NCBI RefSeq assembly: GCF_902729405.1
Contig: NZ_LR746496.1
Span: 1,488,001 to 1,552,000, forward strand
Direction of reading: 5' to 3'
From: Acididesulfobacillus acetoxydans
Lineage (GTDB): Bacteria; Bacillota; Desulfitobacteriia; Desulfitobacteriales; Desulfitobacteriaceae
DNA length: 64,000 nt
Part shown: piece after piece, positions 37,080-47,081 of the stretch
Layout of the letters: each line of letters begins with the position of its first letter
Position numbering within the stretch: position 1 is the stretch's first letter
Made by a program: the position numbers and the translations under genes
The notes under the pieces: generated by a model
The model's database searches: none
Told to the model about the DNA's origin: nothing
The model's input: the letters and a program-made list of their open reading frames with translations, nothing else

Positions 37080-37832
37080 TTAAGCGGGATGTATCTCACT
37101 AACTCTCTTGAGAATTATATCCGCGTGGCCGTTCAGCTCCTCAACCGTGGAGGCACCGGTCAGCACCCCGACCGTAAGCCCTGCCCCTCCGGCGTTGCCC
37201 ATCTTCACGTCCAACAGTGAATCGCCGACCGCAAGGCATTCTTTGGGTTCCAATCCTAAACGCTCGCAGGCGAGCAAGAAAAGATCCGGGGCCGGCTTGC
37301 CTTCCCTGACTTCGTCGCGACAGGCGTAAGCAGAGATAAAGATGTCCATTCCGGCCTCTTTCAACAAAGCCTTTGTTCTCAAGAGGGAGTCGTTGGTTGC
37401 CACCGCCAACGCGATCCCCGCTTTCCGTAAAGCGAAAAGCATTTCTAACGTTCCGGCTACGGGTAGGGCCTGGGCCGCCAGGCCCATCTCGACGTCGGCC
37501 TCGGCAAAAGCTTCCAGGATTGCCGCCAGTCCAATATCCCAGGGTAAGCCCAGGTACAGGTAAAGGACAGCGTTGACTGCCGCCGCAGTCTGTTCCCGGG
37601 TTCCTATAACAATTACACTGCGTAAAGTTATTAAGCCATTTTCTTTCAGGCCCATAACCCGCTCTATCAGGAGGCCTATTTCCGGTGTGAAGTTCAGCTT
37701 TCTCTGTAAGATTTCTACACGGTGGCGGATAAGCTCCGGCCATATCTTTAGTGAATCTATGAGTGTGCCATCCTTGTCAAAAATCACTCCGTGGCACTCC
37801 ACTCTTCTAGCGCCACAATTTAATAAAACCAT
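37080..37832 (-). CDS. HAD-superfamily hydrolase, phosphatase type
   Basis: 250 residues. Motif I is VIFDKDGTLIDSL (nucleophile Asp), motif II VATNDS, motif III Lys in REGKPAPDLFLLA and motif IV AVGDSLLDVKMG; the cap is helical (C1), as in phosphoglycolate phosphatase and beta-phosphoglucomutase groups. The exact phosphate ester is unclear. The start has no strong ribosome site; a start nearer the ECHGVIFDK segment would also serve. Confidence 0.85.
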   Translation of the reverse strand: MVLLNCGARRVECHGVIFDKDGTLIDSLKIWPELIRHRVEILQRKLNFTPEIGLLIERVMGLKENGLITLRSVIVIGTREQTAAAVNAVLYLYLGLPWDIGLAAILEAFAEADVEMGLAAQALPVAGTLEMLFALRKAGIALAVATNDSLLRTKALLKEAGMDIFISAYACRDEVREGKPAPDLFLLACERLGLEPKECLAVGDSLLDVKMGNAGGAGLTVGVLTGASTVEELNGHADIILKRVSEIHPA

Positions 37833-38517
37833 TCTTAGTAAGTCCTTTCATTCTGCTGCAGAAACCACTTTCTTTGCTTTGGAATCGGCCGGAGGTAGGG
37901 CAGCGGCTTACAATAAGCCGCTGAATATCGCCGTCAAAACGCAAACCGGTACTTTCTGCGCTGAAATCATCCTTTACAAGAAAATCTTCTGATCTTAGTT
38001 ACTAACGATTATAAACCATGGAGTGACACTTGTTGTCAAGGATTTTTTCAAAACCACGTTCCGGCTACCTTCGCTCATCTAGCGATTCTCAAAGATCCTT
38101 TTTTGTCGATGGAATCTGCTCAAGAATATAATTCTAAGGGTCTTTATGGGTTCTCCAATTTCCGCTTAATGGCAACGACCGGTCAGAAGGGCTGGGGATG
38201 CGGGAGTCACTGCAGAGATTAGTTACAGAGCCTTGCGTTCGTTTACTATCACTATCAACCCTTGGCGGTATCCTACTGAATCGCCTTAGCCGAGGCCAGA
38301 ATCGGGCCACTGGTAAGAAGAGTATGAATAAATTTCATACTGCAGTGATTTGAAGATTTGTAGTAAACTGATATTAGAAAGACATCGACGATTGGGGACG
38401 ATTAAAGGTGTTATAAACTCGAAGAAACCGTCGATCATGTTGGGGGGGAGATGCCCATACGAGACGGAGGTCACTGTTCATATTGTACTTACGAGAAACT
38501 ACACAATGGAGGTTAGC
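37833..38517. other. AT-rich gap upstream of the ABC transporter
   Basis: About 690 bases with a fall in GC. No ORF with coding character, no riboswitch I can recognise. It should contain the promoter of the transporter operon, but no consensus boxes stand out. Confidence 0.4.
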
Positions 38518-39309
38518 ATGAGAAAACAAGGGAAACTGACCGACCTGATGAGTCACGTACCCAATTGGGTGTGGCTACTCATCTCGCTTGTGATGGGATT
38601 CATGGTTTGGCAACTATTAGCCGACACGCCCAAAACATCCATTGTATTCGCTTCTCCGAAAGAGATTGTTTTGGCATTTATCAAGGAAGAGAAGTTGCAT
38701 ACAATTTGGACTAATATTGGGATAAGCCTGTTCAGGGTTCTTGCTGGGTTTGCAATCGGGTTTGTTGTAGCAATTCCTATAGCCTTTTTAATGGGTTGGT
38801 ACAAAATTTTTCGCAATCTTGTTGAGCCATGGATTCAATTTATACGGAACATTCCCCCGATTGCCTATATTCCCCTTATAATTGCCGGTGTTGGCGTCGG
38901 TGAAAGAGCAAAGGTCACTGTTATTTTTATCGCCACGTTTCTTGTTATGGTGGTTTCAATTTATCAAGGGGTTCGCAACGTGGATGAGACGCTAATCAAA
39001 GCGGCCAAGATATTAGGCGCAAATAATAGAGTCATTTTCTTGAAAGTCGTTGTACCTGCCTCTATACCGTTTATTTTGGTTGGAGTCCGTCTTGGTCTGG
39101 CGGCGGCGCTCACAACACTGGTTGCAGCCGAGATGACAGGAGCTTCAAGTGGCCTGGGAATGATGGTTTGGTCTGCAGGTCAGTATTTTGATATGCCAGT
39201 TGTTTTACTAGGGATTATCATTATAGGCATAATCGGGTTAATATTTGAGGAGATTGTAAAGTTTCTTGAAAGGAGGCTGACAGGATGGCAGGAAACCCAT
39301 GTAGCATGA
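38518..39309 (+). CDS. ABC transporter permease, NitT/TauT (SsuC-like) family
   Basis: Inner-membrane permease of 263 residues with six segments and the EAA-type loop (IKAAKILGANNRVIFLKVVVP), followed by LRVG-like PFILVGVRLGLAAALTTLVA. Such permeases serve sulfonates, taurine, nitrate, thiamine precursors or aromatic acids. ATG 38518 follows ATGGAGGTTAGC; the upstream extension lacks membrane character. It overlaps the ATPase gene by 25 bases. Confidence 0.92.
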   Translation: MRKQGKLTDLMSHVPNWVWLLISLVMGFMVWQLLADTPKTSIVFASPKEIVLAFIKEEKLHTIWTNIGISLFRVLAGFAIGFVVAIPIAFLMGWYKIFRNLVEPWIQFIRNIPPIAYIPLIIAGVGVGERAKVTVIFIATFLVMVVSIYQGVRNVDETLIKAAKILGANNRVIFLKVVVPASIPFILVGVRLGLAAALTTLVAAEMTGASSGLGMMVWSAGQYFDMPVVLLGIIIIGIIGLIFEEIVKFLERRLTGWQETHVA

Positions 39310-40088
39310 AGGTTCGCGCAAAGGTTAAAATAGATAATGTAAAAAAGGTTTTTGCGGGCCGAAATGGGGAAACTGTTGCACTCAACGGGGTAAACTTTAA
39401 TATCGAAGAGAATGAGTTCATTTGCGTCGTTGGACCCTCAGGTTGCGGCAAATCTACACTCTTAAATATTATTGCAGGCCTTGAGGAACCGACCGAAGGA
39501 AAAGTCTATGTTGATGATAAAGAGGTAAAAGGAACAGGCGCGGAAAGGGGGGTTGTCTTTCAGCAGTATGCGCTGTTTCCCTGGTTAACGGTTCGGAAAA
39601 ACATCGAGTTTGGCCTAAAATTAAAAAACCTTAGACAAGATGAGATCGACAGAATTACAAAGCGATATCTCGATATGGTGGATCTAAAGGAGTTCGCCGA
39701 AAGCTATCCTAAGGAACTTTCGGGAGGAATGAAACAACGCGTGGCAATCGCCCGGGCGTACGCCGTCAACCCTAAAGTACTATTAATGGACGAGCCCTTT
39801 GGGGCGCTTGATGCCCAGTCCAGGACTCAGCTTCAGTCTGAGCTGCTGAAAACCTGGGAAGAAGAGCGGAAAACCTGTTTTTTTATTACGCACGACGTGG
39901 ACGAGGCAATTATTCTTGCGCAAAGGGTAGTTATCATGAGTGCCCGTCCTGGACGTGTGAAGGAGGTGGTGGATGTAGACATTACCTATCCGCGCACACA
40001 AGAGACTAAGATGACCAAGAAATTCCTTGAACTAAAAAGGTACATTTGGGGAAACGTGTATCAGGAGTATTTGGCGGTAAGGAAGTAG
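39285..40088 (+). CDS. ABC transporter ATPase, NitT/TauT (SsuB-like) family
   Basis: 267-residue nucleotide-binding subunit. Walker A GPSGCGKST, Q-loop VFQQYALFPW, signature LSGGMKQRVAIARA, Walker B VLLMDEPFGALD and the switch His in FFITHDVDEAI are intact. It pairs with the permease before and the lipoprotein after it. Confidence 0.95.
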   Translation: MAGNPCSMKVRAKVKIDNVKKVFAGRNGETVALNGVNFNIEENEFICVVGPSGCGKSTLLNIIAGLEEPTEGKVYVDDKEVKGTGAERGVVFQQYALFPWLTVRKNIEFGLKLKNLRQDEIDRITKRYLDMVDLKEFAESYPKELSGGMKQRVAIARAYAVNPKVLLMDEPFGALDAQSRTQLQSELLKTWEEERKTCFFITHDVDEAIILAQRVVIMSARPGRVKEVVDVDITYPRTQETKMTKKFLELKRYIWGNVYQEYLAVRK

Positions 40089-40178
40089 TAATTCCTAGTA
40101 GAGTGGAGGTTATAAAGATTTCATTTCTCGTAGAGTACCGGAATGTAAATGGTGTAGAGTAGAGAAGGGGGAAAGACT

Positions 40179-41201
40179 ATGCGAAGGTTAGTTGGATTGG
40201 GTTTGTCTTTGGTTTTTTTGGTGGGTATGTTATCAGGATGTGGCAATTCGAATTTAGGTAATTCTGCAAATTCGACCTCGCTACGAACATTGAAAGTAGG
40301 ATATATGCCAAATATGGGCAGTGCCAGCGCCCTTGTAACCGGTATCAAAATGGGTTACTTTAAACAGGAAGGTTTGAATGTCCAACTTGTACAATTTTCT
40401 GCCGGACCTGGCGAGATTGCGGCTATGGCTAGCGGAAATATAGATATTTCGCAGATAGGAAATGGCGCCCATACCCTTGCGGCAAAAGGTAAGGCAGATA
40501 TTATTTGCCTTGACGATTTCAGCATTGCGGACGAGATTTTGGGCAATAAGGACAAGGGTGTAAATTCAATATCTGATCTCAGAGGCAAGAAAATAGCGAC
40601 ATCACTGGGAAGCTCAAGTCAGTTAATACTGGATTTAGCCCTTGCGTCCAAAGGCATGACAGAAAAGGACGTAACGGTTGTCAACATGGATCCTTCGTCT
40701 GCCGTCACGGCGATGGTATCTGGCAATATTGCTGCTTGTGCGATTTGGTCACCGTCAACTTTTATAGTAAAGCAGAAGATGGGTAATAAAATTGTTATGC
40801 TGGCAAACGATACCACCTTTAAAGATAAGGTGAGTTTTCCTTCAAGCTTCGTAGTTACTCCGGCTTACGCTCAAAAGCACCAAACGGTTCTCGTAAAATT
40901 TGTACAGGGGCTTTATAAGGCCATGGACTACCGGGCTGGACACATCAAGCAGGTTGCCGACTGGGTTGCGTCAGAAATTAAGCAGGATCCTTCCCTCCTA
41001 CAGCAGGATGCGCATACGAGTAAATGGCTGACCTCAAAATATGTCTTCGATGCAGTTAAAGATGGTACCCTGAAGAAAATGTATCAGAATCAGGAGCAGG
41101 TATTTCTGCAGCAAGGTCTAATACCCTCTTCAGTTAATGTAGACAACTACGTACTTTACAATATTATGACGCGCGCATATGAGGCAAATAATAAAGCGTA
41201 G
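40179..41201 (+). CDS. ABC transporter substrate-binding lipoprotein, NitT/TauT family
   Basis: 340 residues with a signal peptide and lipobox (VGMLSGCGNSN, Cys at about 22), so it is anchored outside the membrane. LKVGYMPNMGSASALVTGIK and the repeated GNIDISQIGNGAH style pattern are of the SsuA/TauA/ThiY fold. The ligand is not predictable; no sulfonatase, nitrate reductase or thiamine gene adjoins. Confidence 0.92.
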   Translation: MRRLVGLGLSLVFLVGMLSGCGNSNLGNSANSTSLRTLKVGYMPNMGSASALVTGIKMGYFKQEGLNVQLVQFSAGPGEIAAMASGNIDISQIGNGAHTLAAKGKADIICLDDFSIADEILGNKDKGVNSISDLRGKKIATSLGSSSQLILDLALASKGMTEKDVTVVNMDPSSAVTAMVSGNIAACAIWSPSTFIVKQKMGNKIVMLANDTTFKDKVSFPSSFVVTPAYAQKHQTVLVKFVQGLYKAMDYRAGHIKQVADWVASEIKQDPSLLQQDAHTSKWLTSKYVFDAVKDGTLKKMYQNQEQVFLQQGLIPSSVNVDNYVLYNIMTRAYEANNKA

Positions 41202-41293
41202 GTCGTTATTGTTTATCTTGGTAGGGGAAACAGGCATGGTCGTCGCTTAGTACTGGTCAGGGGCGGTCGTGGTGGTATTGTCCGTCTCCTTAG

Positions 41294-41351
41294 TATTCAA
41301 GAGGATATAGAACAGAGGTTAGGATGTTTTATATCCTCTCTCCTCTTGAAT
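41294..41351 (+). terminator. Nested alternative hairpins after the ABC operon
   Basis: AGAGGATATA pairs with TATATCCTCT (10 bp), while the overlapping ATTCAAGAGG pairs with CCTCTTGAAT (10 bp) just outside. The two cannot form fully together. No T-run follows; it could be a terminator, an RNA processing site, or a switch before the two-component genes. Confidence 0.5.
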
Positions 41352-41461
41352 TTCGATCATGGCTTTTTGTTATGTTCCCTTAGTCTGCAGTTCCGGTAAG
41401 GAGACATTGCTCCTCGGTAGCCGTAAAGTAATTATTTTGTGTCTATGGGTGGTTTTTAATC

Positions 41462-42997
41462 TTGCTGATTATTATTTTGATCATACTGGCGATTATTGCT
41501 ATATTGTTTGTCATTTTCAAGCATGACGAAAACTCCCTATTTGTTGTGGGATTATATGGAAGCTCGATTGCTATGTTCTCCGGAATTATTATTTATACGG
41601 CCAAAATCGGAGGGCTATCGGATACCCAGAAAATATTCCTCTTTATGTCCCCCGGTATTAAAACCTGGTTCCAATATATGGACATCACTCTCGATAGACT
41701 TGGCTATCTAATTGCCGTCGGAAGATATCTGTTTCCCACCTTTCTGCTATTTATTGCCATGAACTATTCTATGATTCCCTTTATTAGGAAGCATAAGGTT
41801 AGTCTTAATTTCTTGGCTGTTCCGGCGCTGGTGTTCCTTATCTTGTATTATCCAAGGATTTTCTATGTTTTGGCACGCAATAGGTTTGTCTTCCAAAGCA
41901 TATTGATGAAAGCGGCCGTGGTCTGGATTATTCTCTATCTGGCAGTTTCAATTTTCCTCTTAGTTTATGAGTATATCAGTATTACGATGATCTATTATAG
42001 CAAGCAGTTTCGCTATGTCCTTATGTCCTATATCAGCCTGGCCCTTTTGTACGTATTGTACTGTTTTCAAGACCCGATTCAGGTCTATCAATTATACAGT
42101 GCGGAATACATGTGGACGGCAGGGCTATCTTACGCCAATCCCGCTTTGACACTCTTTGAGTGGGTTATACTTTCCACAGGAACAATATTGTTCGTAACCC
42201 TTGGCTTTTGGAATTCGATCGGCTATACCCAGCTGAATATTGAAGCGGGGAAGGTGGACGTGTCTCTTCAACGCAAGTTCGATACAGCAAGCCGGGGGAT
42301 ATCGGTATTTGTTCATAGTATGAAAAATCAACTTTTATCGGCTAGGGTCATTCATAAAAAAATAGACCAGATCCTCGTTGGAGAAAATCCGGATCTTCAT
42401 GTGCTCAGAACCCACACCGACATGATGTGCCAGATAAATGAAGGCATGCTGCTGCGAATGGAAGAACTTTATCGCAGCATAAAAACGAATTATATCGTTC
42501 TGAGACCAGTACCTGTTGGGGAAATTGTGGAATCGGCGGTGAACCGTTTTCACCAAAAATATCCGGACGTGTCGGTATTGATAACAATGAATAAAGACGT
42601 AGCAATCTTAGCCGACCGCGACCACCTGAGTGAGGCAGTAAATAATCTCCTGCTGAATGCGCAGGATGCCATAGCGGTGGCGGGGAGAGAGGCGGACGGA
42701 AGGGTAGAGCTGATTGTCCATGAGGAGCGGCTTTATACGGTTCTGGAGGTAAAAGATAACGGCATAGGGATCCCTAAGAACGTGCGCACAAAGATATTTG
42801 ATCCCTTCTATACAAGTAAAAATACGAATTCTAATTGGGGGATGGGACTTTATTATGTTAAACAGATCGTAAAGAGCCATTTAGGGTCATTGCGTTGGGA
42901 GAGTACCCCAAATGTCGGAACCAGCTTCTTAGTTATGCTACCGAGATATCACAAGTCAGGCCGTTTAGCCAGTAAAGGTTTAAGGGGAAGGCTGTGA
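41462..42997 (+). CDS. Membrane sensor histidine kinase
   Basis: 511 residues. About seven hydrophobic segments fill the first 260 residues, with no large outside domain. The phosphorylated His is in FVHSMKNQLLSARV, and the ATPase part shows NNLLLNAQDAI, DNGIGIP and GMGLYYVKQI. No PAS or HAMP is obvious. TTG 41462 is the best start visible in frame. It overlaps the next gene, a response regulator, so the two are a pair, and they head the sugar-phosphate cluster. Confidence 0.88.
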   Translation: MLIIILIILAIIAILFVIFKHDENSLFVVGLYGSSIAMFSGIIIYTAKIGGLSDTQKIFLFMSPGIKTWFQYMDITLDRLGYLIAVGRYLFPTFLLFIAMNYSMIPFIRKHKVSLNFLAVPALVFLILYYPRIFYVLARNRFVFQSILMKAAVVWIILYLAVSIFLLVYEYISITMIYYSKQFRYVLMSYISLALLYVLYCFQDPIQVYQLYSAEYMWTAGLSYANPALTLFEWVILSTGTILFVTLGFWNSIGYTQLNIEAGKVDVSLQRKFDTASRGISVFVHSMKNQLLSARVIHKKIDQILVGENPDLHVLRTHTDMMCQINEGMLLRMEELYRSIKTNYIVLRPVPVGEIVESAVNRFHQKYPDVSVLITMNKDVAILADRDHLSEAVNNLLLNAQDAIAVAGREADGRVELIVHEERLYTVLEVKDNGIGIPKNVRTKIFDPFYTSKNTNSNWGMGLYYVKQIVKSHLGSLRWESTPNVGTSFLVMLPRYHKSGRLASKGLRGRL

Positions 42998-43668
42998 TGC
43001 AATTGATTAGAGTCATGATTGCAGAAGACTTTCAACTGCTGCGCGAAGACTTGTATGAACTTGTAGAGAGCCAAAATGACATGACTGTTGTTGGTACGGC
43101 GGCCAGCGGGCAGGAAATAATAGAACTCTCCAGGAAGACTCTTTGCGACGTGTTTCTTATGGATATCGAAATGGAAACAGTCAACGCCGGTATCTTGGCT
43201 GCGGAAGAAATATTAAAAGAAAAACCGGATCAGAACATTATCTTTTTAACTGTCCACGAGACCGAAAATATGATTTTTAGCGCTATGGGCACCGGCGCAG
43301 TTGATTATGTGATAAAGGGGGGATATGACGCTGATCTATTGGAACATATTCGTCGCGCTTATGCAGGTAAACCTGTGATGGAGGGACAGATTCAGGCTAA
43401 GATTCTGAGGGAATACTCCAGGCTTAGGCGTTCGGAGCGCAGTCTGCTGTTTTTTATCAACAATATCTCACAGCTTACCCCGGCTGAGCGTGAATTGGTT
43501 CGTTTCCTACTTCAAGGTAAAAAGCCTGGCGAGATCGCGCAGATTCGCTGTGTAGAACTGGTTACCGTAAAGACACAGATCAAGAGCATGTTGAAGAAAT
43601 TCGGATGCAGCAGAACAAAAGAGGTTGTCAAGATGATCGAGGATTTAAATATATCTAATCTCTTCTAA
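42997..43668 (+). CDS. LuxR/NarL-type response regulator
   Basis: About 223 residues. Receiver domain with acidic pair AEDF, phosphoacceptor Asp in VFLMDIEMET, Thr in FLTVHE and Lys in DYVIKGG. The C-terminal 65 residues (LTPAERELVRFLLQGKKPGE, VTVKTQIKSMLKKF) are a LuxR HTH. ATG 42997 overlaps the kinase stop; GTG 42994 is possible. It probably controls the genes that follow. Confidence 0.92.
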   Translation: MQLIRVMIAEDFQLLREDLYELVESQNDMTVVGTAASGQEIIELSRKTLCDVFLMDIEMETVNAGILAAEEILKEKPDQNIIFLTVHETENMIFSAMGTGAVDYVIKGGYDADLLEHIRRAYAGKPVMEGQIQAKILREYSRLRRSERSLLFFINNISQLTPAERELVRFLLQGKKPGEIAQIRCVELVTVKTQIKSMLKKFGCSRTKEVVKMIEDLNISNLF

Positions 43669-43684
43669 TTTAGAATTATAGGAT

Positions 43685-44509
43685 GTGGTTATTGTGAAAA
43701 AGAATTATTTCGATTACTCGAAGGAAGAATTGCTGGATGATCCAAGGATACGACTCTGCGTCTTGGAAGATGATCGAGCAGTATTTTTGTCTATGGCCGA
43801 TGAGATGGAGAAAATAATTACTGAGAATAATCATGCCGGAAAGAGAACAGTGTTAATCTGCCCTGTCGGTCCGGTGGGACAATACCCGTATTTCGTAAAT
43901 GCCGTGAATGGAAAAAGCATAAGCTTGAAAAATGTTTGGTTTATTAACATGGATGAGTATCTCGGGGAAAATAGGGAGTGGATCGATAGCTGCGACAAAC
44001 TTAGTTTCCGGGGATTCATGGAAAGGGAAGTCTATTCTAAAATAAAGGAAGAACTCCTGATGCCCCGCGAACAGCGGATTTTCCCCGATCCGAAGCAGAT
44101 ATCCTATGTACCGGAATTGATTGAAAAACTGGGAGGAGTGGATGCAGTGTTCGGAGGGATAGGGATTACGGGACATGTGGCATTCAACGAGCCGTCGGAT
44201 AAACTTACTCCTGAGGAGTTTTTGCAGCTTGGGACCAGGACGCTTGAGATATCTCCCGAGACTCGGACGGTCAATGGCATTTCAGATTTGAACGGTGCTG
44301 TCGAGGCGATGCCCCGATACTGCGTAACTATCGGCATGAAAGAAATATTTTCTGCAAAAAGGATTCGGCTAGCCTGTTTTCGCAGTTGGCACCGTGCAGT
44401 TGTGCGCAAAGCCTGCTATGGCGAACCGAGCCCCAGCTTTCCTGTGACTTTGTTGCAGAGTCATCAGGACATTAAGCTTTTCATTACGGATTTTGTGGCC
44501 GGACTTTAA
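43685..44509 (+). CDS. nagB: Glucosamine-6-phosphate deaminase-like protein
   Basis: NagB converts glucosamine-6-P to fructose-6-P and ammonia. 274 residues with VWFINMDEYLG (catalytic Asp-Glu), GGIGITGHVAFNEP (catalytic Asp position is Gly-Ile-Thr-Gly-His, with the active-site His) and MPRYCVTIGMKEI. It is divergent: normal NagB has GGVGxDGHIAFNEP and here Asp is Thr, which could change chemistry. nagA follows after 65 bases. Confidence 0.78.
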   Translation: MVIVKKNYFDYSKEELLDDPRIRLCVLEDDRAVFLSMADEMEKIITENNHAGKRTVLICPVGPVGQYPYFVNAVNGKSISLKNVWFINMDEYLGENREWIDSCDKLSFRGFMEREVYSKIKEELLMPREQRIFPDPKQISYVPELIEKLGGVDAVFGGIGITGHVAFNEPSDKLTPEEFLQLGTRTLEISPETRTVNGISDLNGAVEAMPRYCVTIGMKEIFSAKRIRLACFRSWHRAVVRKACYGEPSPSFPVTLLQSHQDIKLFITDFVAGL

Positions 44510-44574
44510 GTACCCCAGATGGTCCGGCGTGAGATGCGCGACTTTGAAATTCTGAAGAACAGGCGGAAGGAAGT

Positions 44575-45744
44575 ATGAACGACCTTTATGTAGCAAATGG
44601 CCGAGTCCTGATCGATGGAGCGTTCCAAAGAGCGGACATCGTCGTTTCAAACGGAAAGATAAGTAGGATTGCAGAGGCGGATTCCTTTGTGGGAACCGAT
44701 CGTATGTTGGATGCGGCAGGGAAAATGGTATTGCCTGGTTTTATCGACATCCATACCCATGGGGGAGCCGGAGTAGATGTCAACAATGCGACGATAGAGG
44801 ACTTGGAAAAGCTCGGGTGCTTTTTTGCTTCCCAGGGAACCACCAGTTGGCTTGCTTCTATTGTAACCGATACGGAAGAGAATACGCTTCGCTGTATCAA
44901 CTGCGCCATCGAGGCTGCGGAACAGGGGACGACCGGGGTTTTGGGTATACATCTGGAAGGCCCGTTTCTCAGTAGACCCTACAAGGGGGCGATGTCGGGG
45001 GGGCTGCTAAGGAAAGCGGATGCGCGGCTGCTTGGAAAATATCTTCAGGCGGCTCGTGGCTACCTGAAGTACCTGACGGTCTCCCCGGAGGTCGAAGGAG
45101 TACCCGAGTTGATTCAGGGGATCAGAGGTCAGGGCATTGTCGTCGCACTCGGACATTCCGGCGCGGACTACGAGACGACTATGAAATGTATCCAGAATGG
45201 CGCGGAAAGTGCCACTCACACTTTTAATGCCATGAGGCTACCACACCAGCACGATCCAGGGATTGGTGGAGCCGTACTGGAAACAGATGTATTTTGCGAA
45301 GCCATCTGTGACGGGAGGCACCTTCATCCGGGAATGATCCGTCTATTGCTGAAGACCAAGGGGTTTGACAGAGTTATTGCGGTTACGGACAGTATGATGG
45401 CCGCCGGCATGCCGGACGGTAGGTACAAACTTGGCGCCAATGAAATCGAAGTACAGGGAGGCGATGCAAAGCTTGTGCTTGACGGGACGCGGGCAGGCAG
45501 CACACTGACCGCAGGAGCGGCGTTAAAAAACCTTGTCTCGTTCACGGGGAAAAAGGTAGAGGAAATTATCCCGCTCTTTACTGCCAATCCCGCTGCCCTG
45601 TTGCGTCTCAGCCACTCTAAAGGCTCTATTAGCTCAGGTATGGATGCCGACCTGGTGCTGGTGGATGAAGCGCTTGACGTGGTAGCCGTCATAATCGCTG
45701 GAATGCTTAAATATCACCGTGAGGGAATACCTCTGTATTGCTAG
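44575..45744 (+). CDS. nagA: N-acetylglucosamine-6-phosphate deacetylase
   Basis: Removes acetate from GlcNAc-6-P to give glucosamine-6-P. 389 residues, amidohydrolase fold: GFIDIHTHGGAGVDVNN with the HxH metal site, GIHLEGPFLS with metal Glu, LGHSGADYETTMKCI, THTFNAM and VTDSMMAAG with the catalytic Asp. All key residues are in place. GGCGGAAGGAAGT precedes the ATG. Confidence 0.95.
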   Translation: MNDLYVANGRVLIDGAFQRADIVVSNGKISRIAEADSFVGTDRMLDAAGKMVLPGFIDIHTHGGAGVDVNNATIEDLEKLGCFFASQGTTSWLASIVTDTEENTLRCINCAIEAAEQGTTGVLGIHLEGPFLSRPYKGAMSGGLLRKADARLLGKYLQAARGYLKYLTVSPEVEGVPELIQGIRGQGIVVALGHSGADYETTMKCIQNGAESATHTFNAMRLPHQHDPGIGGAVLETDVFCEAICDGRHLHPGMIRLLLKTKGFDRVIAVTDSMMAAGMPDGRYKLGANEIEVQGGDAKLVLDGTRAGSTLTAGAALKNLVSFTGKKVEEIIPLFTANPAALLRLSHSKGSISSGMDADLVLVDEALDVVAVIIAGMLKYHREGIPLYC

Positions 45745-45790
45745 GAAAATAACGGACTGAAAGAAAGAATCGAGTAGGGAGAGTGTCCGA

Positions 45791-46897
45791 ATGCTTCAGG
45801 GAAATAGATGGGGCCCACTCAGGTTAAAGGTTAACAGGGTCAAGCGCCCGTTCAAAGGGGGAATGCTGTTGGATAAATGGCAGCAAAAAGAGAATCCTCA
45901 AGACGGGTTTGCAGCGGAAGAATGGGTGGCATCCATGGTGCTTGCCCAAGATGAAAACAATGATTCCCTGGAAGGGCTAAGCAAATTAGATGGGCGGAAC
46001 TCAGAGAAAGAACTATTAAAAGATCTGATCGATTCTTATCCTATTGAACTCCTGGGAACACCTCACGTCCGCAAATACGGTAAGAATACGGCCGTATTGG
46101 TCAAGATCCTGGATTCCTACAGCAGACTTTTGCTCCAGGTACACCCGGACAGGAATTATGCTAAAGAAGTTTTCGGTTCGGAATTCGGCAAGACAGAAGC
46201 ATGGTATATCCTGGGGGGGCGCCGGATCAGTGGAGAGGAACCTTATGTCCTTTTGGGTTTCAAACCGGGTATGACTCGGAAAAGGTGGTCGGAGCTATTT
46301 TATAAGCAAGATGTTCAAGGTATGTGTGATGCCCTTCACCGTTTTCCTGTGCGGGCGGGGGATGTGTTCTTGGTTGAAAGCGGAGTGCCGCACGCGATTG
46401 GTTCCGGTTGCTTTCTGATTGAAATTCAGGAACCTAGCGATTTCACTTTGAGAGTTGAGAGAAAAGCACCGGAAGGAAAGATTCTTTCTGATTTTGAGTG
46501 CCACCAAGGAGCGGGATTCGCGCGAATGCTGGAATGTTTTCACTATGATACCTACGCCCGTGAAGAGATACTGGCCAAATATTACCTAAAACCTCACGTG
46601 ATTGAGCGCCAAGCCGGTGGAGTGCGTAAGAGCCTTGTGTCAAATAAAGACACCCCGTTTTTTTCCATGGACGAAGTGGAAGTTTGGCATAACTTCTCCA
46701 GTTCCCAAGATGACAGGTTTTCTGTGGTTGTCGTGCTGTCCGGACGCGGTGACCTGATCTGGGCCGGGGGCAGCATGCCTGTAAGGCAAGGAGAGGAACT
46801 ATTTTTGCCGGCAGCCCTGCGTGAGGTGGTGTGGAAGAGTGAGGAGGAAGAAAGCCTGAGGATCGTGCGCTGCTTTCCGCCGGATCATGACCCATGA
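45791..46897 (+). CDS. manA: Class I mannose-6-phosphate isomerase
   Basis: Zn enzyme interconverting mannose-6-P and fructose-6-P, 368 residues. Zn ligands are visible in LLQVHPDRNYA (Gln, His) and FGKTEAWYIL (Glu), and GVPHAIGSGCFLIEIQEPSD has the conserved His and the active-site block. Same strand and spacing as its neighbours. Confidence 0.88.
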   Translation: MLQGNRWGPLRLKVNRVKRPFKGGMLLDKWQQKENPQDGFAAEEWVASMVLAQDENNDSLEGLSKLDGRNSEKELLKDLIDSYPIELLGTPHVRKYGKNTAVLVKILDSYSRLLLQVHPDRNYAKEVFGSEFGKTEAWYILGGRRISGEEPYVLLGFKPGMTRKRWSELFYKQDVQGMCDALHRFPVRAGDVFLVESGVPHAIGSGCFLIEIQEPSDFTLRVERKAPEGKILSDFECHQGAGFARMLECFHYDTYAREEILAKYYLKPHVIERQAGGVRKSLVSNKDTPFFSMDEVEVWHNFSSSQDDRFSVVVVLSGRGDLIWAGGSMPVRQGEELFLPAALREVVWKSEEEESLRIVRCFPPDHDP

Positions 46898-47081
46898 CAT
46901 GACCCGGAAGGAGGCTGCGTAAAGGAAGAATTCATGCCTGGTACGTGTGGTGCCGATACGTATCGTGTCCGCCATTACAAGAATGGAAAGCCCGTATCCT
47001 GGATGGGAATCGCAAAACGACAATGTGACATCATGTGTTCCACTCGGGATCGAACAAAGAAGCCGAAGGGAGAAGCTGACA

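Noticed and set aside
36948-37103. Small basic protein gene starting MPKRQPRYW
   Set aside because: No ribosome site of note, no family, and its end runs into the HAD gene in the opposite direction.
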